This document shows positions 18,929-28,430 of a stretch of 63,298 bases of DNA, piece by piece. Position 1 is the first letter of the stretch. Each line of letters begins with the position of its first letter. A program made the position numbers and the translations under genes. The notes under the pieces were generated by a model. It made no database searches, was not told the origin of the DNA, and saw only the letters and a program-made list of their open reading frames with translations. The stretch comes from Cohnella laeviribosi DSM 21336 (lineage in GTDB: Bacteria > Bacillota > Bacilli > Paenibacillales > Paenibacillaceae). The stretch lies in the NCBI RefSeq assembly GCF_000378425.1, contig NZ_KB899831.1:1-63298 (forward strand), given 5' to 3'.

Positions 18929-19137
18929 GAGGAAGGGCAACAAAGGATATGTACGAAATGGGCCCGGCCGACTCGGCGGGAATGTCCGCACGGCAGGTTG
19001 CGAAAAGGAACGTTCGCGTTTTTCCCGAATGCTTTTTGGCTGCCTTACGGAACCTAGAAGAGTCGAGTTTCGTTTTTTGGCCCGGTTATTTTCGGTTATC
19101 CCTGTAGCGGACGATATCAAGGAGGGAACGCTTTCGG

Positions 19138-20529
19138 ATGGAAAAGTTTTTTAAGCTGAAGGAAAACGGGACCAACGTGCGCACGGAAATCATGGCGGGC
19201 ATTACCACGTTCATGACGATGGCGTACATCCTCGCGGTCAATCCGGTCATCCTCGGAGCATCGGGACTGGACAGCTACAGCATTTTCCTTGCGACTGCGC
19301 TGGCCGCAGGCATTTTTACGATCGCAATGGGCCTCTTCGTCAATTTTCCCGTGGCGCTTGCGCCCGGAATGGGGCTTAATGCTTATTTCGCCACGACCGT
19401 CGTCGCCTCGCAAGCGACCGGCCATCCGATCACCCCTTCGATGGCGCTGGCGGCCGTCTTTATTTCGGGGATTATTTTCCTCATTCTGACGGTCACCCAA
19501 ATCCGCCAAATGCTCGTCGTGGCCGTGCCGGACGGGCTCAAGCATGCGATTACGGTCGGGATCGGCCTGTTTATCGCCATCATCGGGCTCAAAAACAGCG
19601 GCGTGCTGACGATTTCGCTCGACGCGTTCGGTCGCGAGTTCCCTCAGGGCTCCTATACGGCGCTGGCGGGCAACGAGACGGTCATCCATCTGGGCGATTT
19701 GACGCAGCCGTCGGTATGGCTGACGATTGTCGGACTGTTCCTGATCGGCATTCTGATGGTGCTGAACGTGCGCGGAGCGATCTTGATCGGCATGCTGATT
19801 ACGACCCTGATCGGCGCCATTCCGGGTGTAGACGTCGTAAACTTCGATTCGCTTAAGGGTCAAAACTGGGTGCCGGATTTCAGCAAGCTGAACTTCTTCG
19901 ACTTCGATTTCGGGGATCTGCTGACGACCGGTCTGCTGTCGGCGATCGCCACGTTCACGTTCGTCGAGCTGTTCGACACGTTCGGCACGCTCGTCGGCAC
20001 GGCGAACCGCGCCGGGTTCCTCAAGAACAAGGAAGAAGGCAACAAGCGCATCGGCAAAGCGATGCTGGTCGACTCGATTGCCGTCAGCGGCGGCGCGATT
20101 CTCGGCACGAGCACGATGACGGCCTATGTGGAAAGCTCCGCGGGCATCGCGGAAGGCGGCCGGACCGGCCTGACTTCGTCCACGACCGGCGTGCTGTTCC
20201 TCATCTCCCTGTTCCTTGCGCCGATCGCGCTGCTCGTTCCGACGCCGGCCACGAGCGCGGCGCTCATTATCGTGGGCGTGCTGATGATGCAGTCGGTCAA
20301 GGAAATCGACTTCTCCGACCTGGTCATCGGCATTCCGGCCTTCCTGACGGTCGCGCTCATGCCGTTCACGTACAACATCGCCAACGGCATTTCGTTCGGC
20401 ATCGTTGCTTACGTGCTGCTGGCTTCCGTGTCGAGCTGGTTCGGCAAAAAGAAATACAGCGTGCATTGGCTGATGTGGATTCTGTTCGTTCTCGTCATCG
20501 CCCGCTACCTGTTCGTCGGTTCGGAATAA
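19138..20529 (+). CDS. pbuG: Guanine/hypoxanthine permease, NCS2 (AzgA-like)
   Basis: Membrane purine:cation symporter of the AzgA/PbuG branch of NCS2, 463 residues with about 12-14 membrane segments. Family blocks seen: MAGITTFMTMAYILAVNP near the start and TFVELFDTFGTLVGTANR in the middle, then the GTSTMTAYVES substrate-site segment. GGAGGG precedes the ATG. It sits between guaA and the second sugar locus, with its own promoter and a hairpin behind. The symbol is by family; pbuO or another paralogue is possible. Confidence 0.88.
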   Translation: MEKFFKLKENGTNVRTEIMAGITTFMTMAYILAVNPVILGASGLDSYSIFLATALAAGIFTIAMGLFVNFPVALAPGMGLNAYFATTVVASQATGHPITPSMALAAVFISGIIFLILTVTQIRQMLVVAVPDGLKHAITVGIGLFIAIIGLKNSGVLTISLDAFGREFPQGSYTALAGNETVIHLGDLTQPSVWLTIVGLFLIGILMVLNVRGAILIGMLITTLIGAIPGVDVVNFDSLKGQNWVPDFSKLNFFDFDFGDLLTTGLLSAIATFTFVELFDTFGTLVGTANRAGFLKNKEEGNKRIGKAMLVDSIAVSGGAILGTSTMTAYVESSAGIAEGGRTGLTSSTTGVLFLISLFLAPIALLVPTPATSAALIIVGVLMMQSVKEIDFSDLVIGIPAFLTVALMPFTYNIANGISFGIVAYVLLASVSSWFGKKKYSVHWLMWILFVLVIARYLFVGSE

Positions 20530-20579
20530 TTCGGAATAATGAAGAGGCGGTACCAGCGGAATCGCGAATCCCGCATAAA

Positions 20580-20616
20580 CAGAGGCTGTTCACGGCTTAT
20601 GCCGTGGACAGCCTCT
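20580..20616 (+). terminator. Hairpin after the purine permease gene
   Basis: CAGAGGCTGT.CACGGC pairs with GCCGTG.ACAGCCTCTG around a TTAT loop, a very stable stem with one mismatch. There is no T tract, so termination efficiency is uncertain. Confidence 0.6.
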
Positions 20617-20839
20617 GTGCGTCTAAAAGGGAAAGCCAGCGTCAAGCGAAGCGGAACCAGGCGATCCGAACGCCTTCGCTCAGTTCCAAAACGATGTCCT
20701 TGCGTCCGCGAAGCGGGGAGACCGCGCAGGGACAAATTGAAGAAAAGGGTTGCGTCCGCCGGAAATCTTGCTTCAAAATAAGTTCAATCGCAAGCTCACA
20801 TGCGCTTTGCGGGTGCTGCGGCCGGGGGAGGGGAACGTT

Positions 20840-22609
20840 TTGAAGGGCTTGTTTATGCGGTTTAACGACATGAAGCTGCGCAACAAAATGGTGTTATCCT
20901 ACATGCTGTTTTTCATTCTGCCGGTCATCATCGTCGGCTTTTTTATCGTACGAGAGTACCGCGAGTCCGCGCTCGACAAGGCGATCGAACAGACGGAGAG
21001 TGCGGTGGAACGGGTGAAAAACCGGACGGACGAAACGTTGCAGGTGGCGATCAATCTGTCAAGCAGGCTCATGCTCGACCAGACGATGCAGCAGATCGCG
21101 ACGACGCATTACGCCAATACAAGCGATGTCGTGGAAGCTTACCGGGATTACAACACGTTCAGGACCTACCTCGAATTCAATCCGGAAATCCACCAGATCA
21201 AACTGCTTGTCGAGAACCCTACCCTGCTCAACAACTGGGAGTTTTTCCCCGCCGGTCCGGAGAAAACGCATACATTCTGGTATGAGGCCGCGCTAAAGCA
21301 CAGCGGTTTGATCGGCTGGTATTATTTCACGGACGAAACCCGGACGCCAAGCAGCCTGCTGAGTCTGGTCCGCAGCGTTTATTTCCAGGAGAGCAAGTCC
21401 TTCGGGGTGCTTGTGATCGACTTGAATACCGATTACTTGAATTCGGTGCTGAAGCAGGAAAATTCCGAGACGCTGCTGACGGACGAGAACGGATACGTGG
21501 TCGCCTCCAACCGCCCGAACCTGACCGGCCGGCTGCTCAAAGATACGCGGCTTGGTCCCGACATCGGGCAGAAGAAGCCCGGCACTTACGAAATGAGGGT
21601 CGACGGCGTGAGGTCCAAGGTGATCATCGACCGGCTTTTGCCGGACAAGAGCTTTACCAGCCTGAACGTCATCACGATCTATTCGATCGACAGCATCGTG
21701 CACGAAGCGAACCGGATCAGCGTCCTCGGCATGAAGATCATCGCCGTCTTCGTCGTGCTGTCGGTTCTGCTCATCTACTTCATCTGCACGGTTTTGACGA
21801 ACCGGCTGCTTAAATTCAGCCGCCAGATCAGCAAAGTGTCGACGGGGAACTTCAATGCGGTGCTGACCGTGGACGGGAAAGACGAGATCGGCCAGATTTC
21901 GCGGCAGTTCAACCAGATGGTCGCAAACATCAAAGAGCTGATGGAGGAGGTCACGCTTTCCCATCGCCGCGCCAGCGAGCTGGAGCGCAAGCAAAACGAG
22001 ATCAAGTTGAAAATGCTGGCCAGCCAGATCCATCCGCATTTTCTCTACAACGCGTTGGAATCGATCCGCATGAAAGCGCATATCAACGGGCAAAAAGAAA
22101 TCTCCCAAGCGGTCAAGATGCTCGGCAAGCTGCTGCGCAAAAACCTGGAACTGACCGGACAAGCGATCCCCCTGAGAGACGAGATCGAGCTCAGCCGCTG
22201 CTATCTGGAGATTCAAAAATTCCGTCACGAGGACCGGCTGGACTACGAGCTGGATATCGATCCGGCCGTCTTGAACGTAAAGCTGCCCCCGCTGTTGATT
22301 CAGCCCCTGGTCGAAAACTCGGTGGTTCACGGCCTGGAGGGCAGTTCCGGCGGCGGCATAGTGAAGGTCAGCGCCCGAAGGGCGGACGGGGAGCTTCGCG
22401 TTTGCGTCGAAGACAACGGGATCGGCATTGCTCCCGACAAGCTGGAGCAAATCCGGCAGTCGTTCGCGGAGCAGGAAGCCGAGCGGATCGGGCTATACAA
22501 CGTCCATCAAAGGCTGCTGCTGACGTACGGCGAAGCTTCCGGCCTGCGGATCGAGAGCGGACATCGGACGGGAACCCGAATCGAATTCCGGATTCCGTTG
22601 GAGGGATAA
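20840..22609 (+). CDS. YesM-type sensor histidine kinase (second copy)
   Basis: Membrane kinase of the same class as the one at 10.8 kb but clearly diverged. Membrane segments at about 17-37 and 297-318 enclose a dCache-like extracellular sensor; HAMP; H400 in SQIHPHFLYNALE; N/G boxes LVENSVVHG, DNGIGI and IGLYNVHQR. The TTG at 20840, 6-7 nt after GGAGGGG, is chosen; ATG at 20855 is the alternative. 589 residues. It is followed after 4 bp by its regulator. Confidence 0.92.
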   Translation: MKGLFMRFNDMKLRNKMVLSYMLFFILPVIIVGFFIVREYRESALDKAIEQTESAVERVKNRTDETLQVAINLSSRLMLDQTMQQIATTHYANTSDVVEAYRDYNTFRTYLEFNPEIHQIKLLVENPTLLNNWEFFPAGPEKTHTFWYEAALKHSGLIGWYYFTDETRTPSSLLSLVRSVYFQESKSFGVLVIDLNTDYLNSVLKQENSETLLTDENGYVVASNRPNLTGRLLKDTRLGPDIGQKKPGTYEMRVDGVRSKVIIDRLLPDKSFTSLNVITIYSIDSIVHEANRISVLGMKIIAVFVVLSVLLIYFICTVLTNRLLKFSRQISKVSTGNFNAVLTVDGKDEIGQISRQFNQMVANIKELMEEVTLSHRRASELERKQNEIKLKMLASQIHPHFLYNALESIRMKAHINGQKEISQAVKMLGKLLRKNLELTGQAIPLRDEIELSRCYLEIQKFRHEDRLDYELDIDPAVLNVKLPPLLIQPLVENSVVHGLEGSSGGGIVKVSARRADGELRVCVEDNGIGIAPDKLEQIRQSFAEQEAERIGLYNVHQRLLLTYGEASGLRIESGHRTGTRIEFRIPLEG

Positions 22610-22613
22610 TCGA

Positions 22614-24167
22614 ATGTACAGAGTATTGATCGTGGACGACGAGCCGTTGATCCGGGAAGGACTGCGGACGATCGTCAACTGGGAGGAGCACGGGTTCGTC
22701 GTGGCGGGAAGCGCCTCGGACGGTCTGGAGGGGCTCCAAAAGACGGAGAAGCTTGCGCCCGATCTGGTTATCGTCGATGTCCGGATGCCGGGCATGGACG
22801 GGCTGAACCTGATTCGCGCCGTCCGGGAACGGTCCCGGCCCAAGCCGCATTTTCTCATTCTGAGCGGGCATGCGGATTTCGAATACGCGCGAAGGGCGCT
22901 GGAGATGAAGGCGGAAGGCTACCTGCTGAAGCCGGTCGACGAGGACGAGCTGACCGAGCATCTGGCGAAGATGAAAAGCATTCTGGACGAGGAAAGCCGG
23001 AAGGAAAAAGTGCCGCCAGCCGAATGGAGCGGGGAACGGATCGTTGCGTCCCTGCTGGCCGGCGACTTCGGCTCGGTGCCCGAGGAAGCGGTCGCCGGCG
23101 CGGGGCTTGACGGCGATTCATTCGAGGTGGTGCTGATCAAGCCGCAGAGCAGGGAGGAGATCGACGGAGCGACAACCGCCCGCGTCAAGCGCAAGCTGTC
23201 GGAAACCTACGAGCCGGCGGGCAGGGGCGTCGTCTTTTCCATGGACCCGTATTTGGGCATCGTGCTGAAAAACAGCGCGGGCGATCCGGGAGCGCTCGAC
23301 GCGGCTTGCCGGGCCATCGCGCGGGCCTGCGCGGATAGCGGCCTGGATTTTACCGCCGTCAGCGGAGGAGCCGTCGCCCGGCTGGACGAGCTGGAACGCT
23401 CCTACCGCAACGCCCGTGAGAGGATGAAGAGCCGGTTTGCGCTCGAAGGGGGCAAGGTGCATGTCTGGGAACCGCCGGCGTCCGAAGGGCATGCCGGGGG
23501 CGGCGCGGCCGGCGGCGGCAAGGAGGCGCCCGATCTGAACGCCGCGGGCGAAAAGCTGCTGCTTGCGCTGGATATCGGGAACGCGGACACGGCGGCCGAG
23601 CTGATCCGGGGTACGGGCGAGGCGATGCTTGAGGCCGGAATGACCGAGCAGGAGATCAAGGCGGGATTCGCGCAAATGCTGACGATGGCGCTGGGCAAGC
23701 TGGCGCAGAACCGGCCGGAGCTTAAGGAGAAAGTGCAGGCCTATTCCTCCGCGGTGCCGGACATCTACGCCGAATACCGGTTTTCCGGTCTGATCGGGCG
23801 GCTGACCGCACTGGCCCGCGAGATGGCGGAGCCGTTCCGCGGCTGCGGGGGCGACAAGCAGGTCCAGCGGATGATCGAGCTCATCCGGCGGAACTATTCC
23901 GAAAATCTGAAGCTGGAATCGCTGGCGGAAGTGTTCAATTACAACAGCTCGTACCTCGGCAAGCTGTTCAAACAGACGACGGGCGTTTCTTTCAACACGT
24001 ATCTGGATCAGGTCCGCATCGAGAAGGCGAAGGAACTGCTGGCCGACGGAATGAAAGTGTATCAGGTCGCGGAACGGGTCGGCTATGCCAATGTCGATTA
24101 TTTTCACGGCAAATTCCGCAAATACGTGGGCGTCTCGCCCTCCGAATACCGTAAGCGCCTCCACTAA
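22614..24167 (+). CDS. YesN-type response regulator (second copy)
   Basis: Receiver domain with D8/D9, phospho-acceptor D55 (VIVDVRMPG) and K106, a variable middle region with a Gly/Ala-rich break near 295-305, and a C-terminal AraC helix-turn-helix pair (final 100 residues, signature ERVGYANVDYFHGKFRKYVG). 517 residues. Cognate of the preceding kinase; predicted to activate the transporter genes directly downstream, which begin just beyond a terminator. Confidence 0.93.
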   Translation: MYRVLIVDDEPLIREGLRTIVNWEEHGFVVAGSASDGLEGLQKTEKLAPDLVIVDVRMPGMDGLNLIRAVRERSRPKPHFLILSGHADFEYARRALEMKAEGYLLKPVDEDELTEHLAKMKSILDEESRKEKVPPAEWSGERIVASLLAGDFGSVPEEAVAGAGLDGDSFEVVLIKPQSREEIDGATTARVKRKLSETYEPAGRGVVFSMDPYLGIVLKNSAGDPGALDAACRAIARACADSGLDFTAVSGGAVARLDELERSYRNARERMKSRFALEGGKVHVWEPPASEGHAGGGAAGGGKEAPDLNAAGEKLLLALDIGNADTAAELIRGTGEAMLEAGMTEQEIKAGFAQMLTMALGKLAQNRPELKEKVQAYSSAVPDIYAEYRFSGLIGRLTALAREMAEPFRGCGGDKQVQRMIELIRRNYSENLKLESLAEVFNYNSSYLGKLFKQTTGVSFNTYLDQVRIEKAKELLADGMKVYQVAERVGYANVDYFHGKFRKYVGVSPSEYRKRLH

Positions 24168-24185
24168 TTTTGATATGAATTTATG

Positions 24186-24223
24186 CCGGATCCTTCGGGT
24201 AGAGCGGAGGGTCCGGTTTTTTT
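24186..24223 (+). terminator. Intrinsic terminator between the regulator and transporter genes
   Basis: CCGGATCCTTCG (24186-24197) pairs imperfectly with CGGAGGGTCCGG (24205-24216), then seven T. Only 31 bp separate it from the permease start, too little for a separate promoter downstream. Confidence 0.85.
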
Positions 24224-24254
24224 ATCATGGAGGCATACAGCAGGGAGGGGTTTC

Positions 24255-25223
24255 ATGAAAGCGATGTCAAGCGCGGCCGTTCCAAGCGGCGGCATGCCGC
24301 CCGAGGGGCGAGCGCCGAAATTCTGGAAAACCGCTTACCGCAACCGGTACTTGTATTTGATGACGCTTCCGTTCGTCGCCTGGGTGTTCGTCTTCAGCTA
24401 CTATCCGCTCTGGGGATGGCTGATGGCGTTTCAAAGCTTCAAGCCGGGAAAGCCGCTATTCGAGCAGAAATGGGTCGGGTTCGATCAGTTCAAAACGCTG
24501 TTCCAGGACGACCTGTTTTACCAGGTTCTGCGCAACACGCTGGCCATGAGCGTGATGGGGCTGATCGCCGCCTTTACGGTTCCGATCGTATTCGCCTTGT
24601 TGCTTAACGAAGTCCGCAACATGTTTTTCAAACGGTTCGTGCAAACGGTATCCTATCTGCCGCACTTCGTGTCCTGGGCCGTTGCCGCCAGCATCGTCAC
24701 CCGGATGCTCGCCACCGACAACGGGGTCGTAAACGATATTTTGATGGGGCTCGGCCTCATCGACAAACCGATCCAGTTTATGGCGAACGGCCATTTCTTC
24801 TGGGGCATCGTCACGCTTTCCGACGTCTGGAAGGAAACCGGCTGGAACGCGATCATCTATCTGGCGGCGATGACGGGCATCAGCGGCGAATTGTACGAAG
24901 CGGCCAAGGTCGACGGCGCCAGCCGTCTGCGGCAAATCTGGCACATTACGCTGCCCGGCATCCGTTCCACGATCATCGTGCTGATGATTTTGTCGATCGG
25001 CCATCTGGTCAGCATCGGGTTCGAGAAGCAGTTCCTGCTCGGCAACAATCTCGTGCTCGACTATTCGCAGGTGCTCGACCTGTATTCGCTGCAATACGGG
25101 CTGCAAATGAACCGCTATTCCTTCGGCGTCGCGGTGAACATTTTCAACTCGGTCGTCAGTCTGATTCTGCTGTTCGTCGCGAACGGCCTGTTCAAGCGCA
25201 TGACGAAAGAAAGCATTATGTAA
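24255..25223 (+). CDS. Carbohydrate ABC transporter permease, LplB family (second set)
   Basis: Importer permease, 322 residues, six membrane segments, EAA loop YEAAKVDGASRLRQIW. The ATG at 24255 follows GGGAGGGG closely; an earlier in-frame ATG at 24183 lies before the terminator stem and is rejected. First of three transport genes that pair with the YesMN system just upstream. Confidence 0.91.
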   Translation: MKAMSSAAVPSGGMPPEGRAPKFWKTAYRNRYLYLMTLPFVAWVFVFSYYPLWGWLMAFQSFKPGKPLFEQKWVGFDQFKTLFQDDLFYQVLRNTLAMSVMGLIAAFTVPIVFALLLNEVRNMFFKRFVQTVSYLPHFVSWAVAASIVTRMLATDNGVVNDILMGLGLIDKPIQFMANGHFFWGIVTLSDVWKETGWNAIIYLAAMTGISGELYEAAKVDGASRLRQIWHITLPGIRSTIIVLMILSIGHLVSIGFEKQFLLGNNLVLDYSQVLDLYSLQYGLQMNRYSFGVAVNIFNSVVSLILLFVANGLFKRMTKESIM

Positions 25224-25259
25224 CCCATCATGGCATGCATCATGCGAGGAGGTACCCCG

Positions 25260-26168
25260 TTGGCAACCCAAACCTGGCGCAAAAGCGTTTCCTGGGCGGA
25301 TCGGCTGCTTGACCTGTTCATCACCGTCATTCTGGCCGCCGTCGCGATCGTGACGATCTATCCGTTCCTGAACGTGCTCGCGCTTTCCTTAAACGATTCG
25401 ACGGACAGCGTGCGGGGAGGCATCACGATTATCCCCCGCGAGTTCACCCTGGAAAATTACAAGCTCATCTTCTCCTTCGGCGGGCTTGTGACCGGCTTTA
25501 AAATTTCGGTGCTGAGAACGGTCGTCGGCACGTTGCTGGGCCTGATCAGCTCCTCCATGCTGGCCTATGCGCTCGCCCGTCCCGACTTCCAGGGACGCCG
25601 GTTCGTATCCGTCTATTTGGCCATCACGATGTACGTGTCGGCAGGGCTGATTCCCGTTTATCTGCTGATCAAGGATCTGCATCTGATGGGGACGTTCGCC
25701 GTTTATATTCTGCCGGGGCTCGTCAGCGCGTTCAACGTGTTCGTGATCCGCTCCTTTATCGACGGGCTTCCGTACGCTCTGCAGGAATCGGCGAAGATCG
25801 ACGGGGCGAACGATTTTACGATCTACTGGCGCATCGTGCTGCCGATGACGACGCCCGCGCTGGCGACAATCGCGCTGTTCATCGCGGTCGGCCAGTGGAA
25901 TTCCTGGTTCGACACGTATTTGTACAACGCGACCAGCCCGCATCTGACGACGCTGCAGTACGAGCTGACCAAAGTGCTGCAGAGCACGACGGCCGGCAAC
26001 GGCGGGGACTACCGCACCACCAACATGACGCAAGTGCTGTCGACCGTCTCCCCCGAATCGGTCAAAATGGCGATCACGATGGTCGTCACCGTGCCGATCC
26101 TGCTCGTGTATCCGTTTCTCCAGCGGTATTTTGTCAAAGGCATGACGCTCGGCGCCGTAAAGGGCTGA
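25260..26168 (+). CDS. Carbohydrate ABC transporter permease, YtcP family (second set)
   Basis: Partner permease, six membrane segments, EAA loop QESAKIDGANDFTIYW; C-terminus VKGMTLGAVKG. Begins with TTG at 25260, 7 nt after GAGGAGG; a more upstream ATG (25230) lacks a ribosome site. 302 residues. Confidence 0.9.
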   Translation: MATQTWRKSVSWADRLLDLFITVILAAVAIVTIYPFLNVLALSLNDSTDSVRGGITIIPREFTLENYKLIFSFGGLVTGFKISVLRTVVGTLLGLISSSMLAYALARPDFQGRRFVSVYLAITMYVSAGLIPVYLLIKDLHLMGTFAVYILPGLVSAFNVFVIRSFIDGLPYALQESAKIDGANDFTIYWRIVLPMTTPALATIALFIAVGQWNSWFDTYLYNATSPHLTTLQYELTKVLQSTTAGNGGDYRTTNMTQVLSTVSPESVKMAITMVVTVPILLVYPFLQRYFVKGMTLGAVKG

Positions 26169-26246
26169 CGCCTGGGCAGACATCCGGTATAGACAGGGCG
26201 ACCTGTTATACAATACATTTGCTGAACCAACAGGAGGGGTACAAAC

Positions 26247-27962
26247 ATGGCAGTCAAGAAAAAATGGCCGGCCGTGCTGTTGACTGCGGCGCTTTCGGTC
26301 GGCTTGCTGGCGGGCTGCGGCGAAAGCGGCGGCGGCAACGCCGGTCCGTCGGGCTCCGGCTCCGCGGAAGCGGGTTCGGGGGCATCGGACGATTTGAAGC
26401 CGATTACATTCACCTTTTACAGCGAGGACCCGAATCCGAACTGGACCAACATGCAGGATGAGATCGGCAAAGTCATTACGGAAAAGACCGGCGTTACCCT
26501 GAATGCGGAATTTGCGGTCGGCGACCCGGTGCAGAAATCCGCGCTGATCGCATCCAGCGGCAAATATCCGGACATCATCAGCGCCAAAAACAGCATCAAC
26601 AAATTCGTCGACGCGGGCGCCGTCATCGACTTGACGGAGCTGATCGACCAGCACGCCCCGAACATCAAGAAGCTGTTCGGAGACCAGATGAACCGTCTCC
26701 GCTACAGCAACGACGATCCTTCCATCTACGTCATCCCGACGTACGACGGCGTAGGCAATACGATTTTCGAAGCGGGCGGCGGCTTCTCGCTGCAGCATCG
26801 CGTCGTCAAGGAGCTGGGCTATCCGAAAATCCGCACGGTCCAGGATTTTGAAAACGCTATTAAGCAATATCTCGCCAAGCATCCGACGGATGAGAACGGA
26901 AACAAAAACATCGGCGTGTCGCTGAACGCGGACGACTGGCACATGTACATCTCCGTGACGAACCCGGCCTTCTTCGCCACGGGCGCGCCGGATGACGGCG
27001 AATATTACATCGACATGAACACCTACGAAGCAACGTATCATTACCTCCGTCCGGAGGAGAAGGAATACTTCCGCTGGCTCAACCATATGAACGCGGAAGG
27101 CCTGCTCGATCCCGACAGCTTCGTGCAGAAATACGACCAGTACAAAGCGAAAATCGCCTCCGGCCGCGTGCTCGGGCTGATCGACCAGCTGTGGGATTAC
27201 GCCGACGGAGAGAAAGCGCTGAAAGCCGAAGGCAAGTTCGAATATACGTACGGCCATTATCCGGTTACGTTAAACGAAAACTACAAGGACACGTCTTTTT
27301 GGCCGACGGGCTTCCTAGCCGGCTACGGAATCGCGATTTCCAAGACGAACCCGGACCCGGTGCGCACGATCAAATTCCTGGATTACCTCGCTTCCGACGA
27401 AGGGCAAGTGCTGCTGAACTGGGGCATCAAGGATAAGCACTATACGGTGGACGCAAACGGCAAGCGCTCGATGATCAAGGAAGTGAACGACCGCCGCGTC
27501 AACGACGCCACCAATTTCCAGAAGGAGACCGGCATCGGCAACTACAATACGATCGGTCCGCACTACGGCGACGGCGTCAAGGACCCGAGCGGCAACTATT
27601 ACACGCTGAGGTTTCCCGAACAGCTCGTGGAAGGCTACAGCGACGTGGAGAAGGAAGTGCTTAAGGCGTACGGGGCCACGACCTGGAAAGACCTGTTCCC
27701 GAAGGAGAGCGAATTCAAAGTCAAGCCGTGGGGCGCGGCCTGGAACATTCCGGTGCCGAGCGACAACGAGCTGACGGTGCTGGACGAGAAGCTGAAAACG
27801 ATCACCTGGAAAATGATTCCGAAAGCGGTTCTGGCGAAGCCGGAAGAATTCGACCGGGTGTGGGACGATTACTTGCAGCAGCTCGAAAAAGCGGGCGTTC
27901 ATAAGGCCGAGGAGCTGAGAACGCAGCTGGTGAAAGACCGCGTCAAGCTGTGGAGCGAATAA
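26247..27962 (+). CDS. Sugar-binding lipoprotein (second set)
   Basis: Secreted lipoprotein with lipobox LLAGC (C24), a short Gly/Ser linker, then a two-lobed binding fold; 571 residues, the LplA/YtcQ size class. Aromatic-rich stretches (for example DDWHMYISVTNPAFF) fit stacking on sugar rings. AGGAGGG precedes the ATG. Ligand unknown. Confidence 0.9.
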   Translation: MAVKKKWPAVLLTAALSVGLLAGCGESGGGNAGPSGSGSAEAGSGASDDLKPITFTFYSEDPNPNWTNMQDEIGKVITEKTGVTLNAEFAVGDPVQKSALIASSGKYPDIISAKNSINKFVDAGAVIDLTELIDQHAPNIKKLFGDQMNRLRYSNDDPSIYVIPTYDGVGNTIFEAGGGFSLQHRVVKELGYPKIRTVQDFENAIKQYLAKHPTDENGNKNIGVSLNADDWHMYISVTNPAFFATGAPDDGEYYIDMNTYEATYHYLRPEEKEYFRWLNHMNAEGLLDPDSFVQKYDQYKAKIASGRVLGLIDQLWDYADGEKALKAEGKFEYTYGHYPVTLNENYKDTSFWPTGFLAGYGIAISKTNPDPVRTIKFLDYLASDEGQVLLNWGIKDKHYTVDANGKRSMIKEVNDRRVNDATNFQKETGIGNYNTIGPHYGDGVKDPSGNYYTLRFPEQLVEGYSDVEKEVLKAYGATTWKDLFPKESEFKVKPWGAAWNIPVPSDNELTVLDEKLKTITWKMIPKAVLAKPEEFDRVWDDYLQQLEKAGVHKAEELRTQLVKDRVKLWSE

Positions 27963-27989
27963 CGCACGCCACGGACCGGCGCGGCGGCG

Positions 27990-28025
27990 GACAGGGCCCG
28001 TCATGGGGCCTTGTCCGTTTTTTGT
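27990..28025 (+). terminator. Intrinsic terminator closing the second sugar operon
   Basis: GGACAGGGCCC (27990-28000) pairs with GGGGCCTTGTCC (28006-28017), followed by GTTTTTTG. Confidence 0.85.
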
Positions 28026-28099
28026 TTTTTCTCCTGCCTTCTCTTGCTCCAAAATCCGAACATTTATATTTTCATGTAACATTAGCGTTCGTCTTTCGT

Positions 28100-28128
28100 T
28101 TGACAATCGGCCGCCATTACAGTAAACT
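28100..28128 (+). promoter_or_regulatory. Sigma-A promoter of the pur operon
   Basis: Consensus -35 TTGACA (28100-28105) and -10 TAAACT (28123-28128), 17-bp spacer, about 20 bp before the riboswitch. Confidence 0.8.
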
Positions 28129-28152
28129 TAGAACCGTAAAACCGCAATTTTG

Positions 28153-28219
28153 CTCGTATATCTTCGGGAATATGGCCCGATCGTCTCTACCCGGAAACCG
28201 TAAATTTTCGGACTACGAG
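28153..28219 (+). promoter_or_regulatory. Purine riboswitch aptamer (guanine type)
   Basis: Three-way junction of the purine riboswitch: P1 arms CTCGTAT and ACTACGAG close the element; P2 is CTTCGGGAATATGGCCCGA with the conserved TATGG; the junction holds the TCTACC core; P3 is CCGGAAACCGTAAATTTTCGG with loop bases for the kissing interaction. The specificity base before TAC in the final GGACTACGAG is C, as in guanine/hypoxanthine aptamers (adenine aptamers have T). Ligand binding would repress purine synthesis. Confidence 0.93.
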
Positions 28220-28340
28220 CCAACTGGACGGCAGGTGGAATGCCGCTATCGGTCTGCGACAACATTCGACCGGGCGGTGTTGCGCCTTAGCGACGTCCTG
28301 TTGGCTGCTGGCCGAAAGGGCCGGTTTCGCGAGAGAAGAT

Positions 28341-28386
28341 GGGCTTGACGGGGAATGCTTACCACATGGACCCGTCGCCCTTTTTG
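28341..28386 (+). terminator. Riboswitch-controlled intrinsic terminator
   Basis: GGGC..GACGGG (28341-28352) pairs with CCCGTCGCCC (28371-28380), then five T. It sits between the guanine aptamer and purE, so it is the expression platform or its terminator half. The ~120 nt between aptamer and terminator probably hold the antiterminator. Confidence 0.8.
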
Positions 28387-28430
28387 TATGTTTGGGAACG
28401 ATCACCGGTCGGCCGGGAAAGGGTGGAATC

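Noticed and set aside
18905..18930. TCTTTCTACC resembling the purine riboswitch core before pbuG
   Set aside because: It falls between the -35 and -10 boxes of the promoter, so it is not transcribed, and the TATGG and P1 parts are missing.
19030..19070. A ykkC-like TCTAGGTTCCG word on the minus strand in the pbuG leader
   Set aside because: Wrong strand for pbuG and no other guanidine/PRPP aptamer motifs around it.
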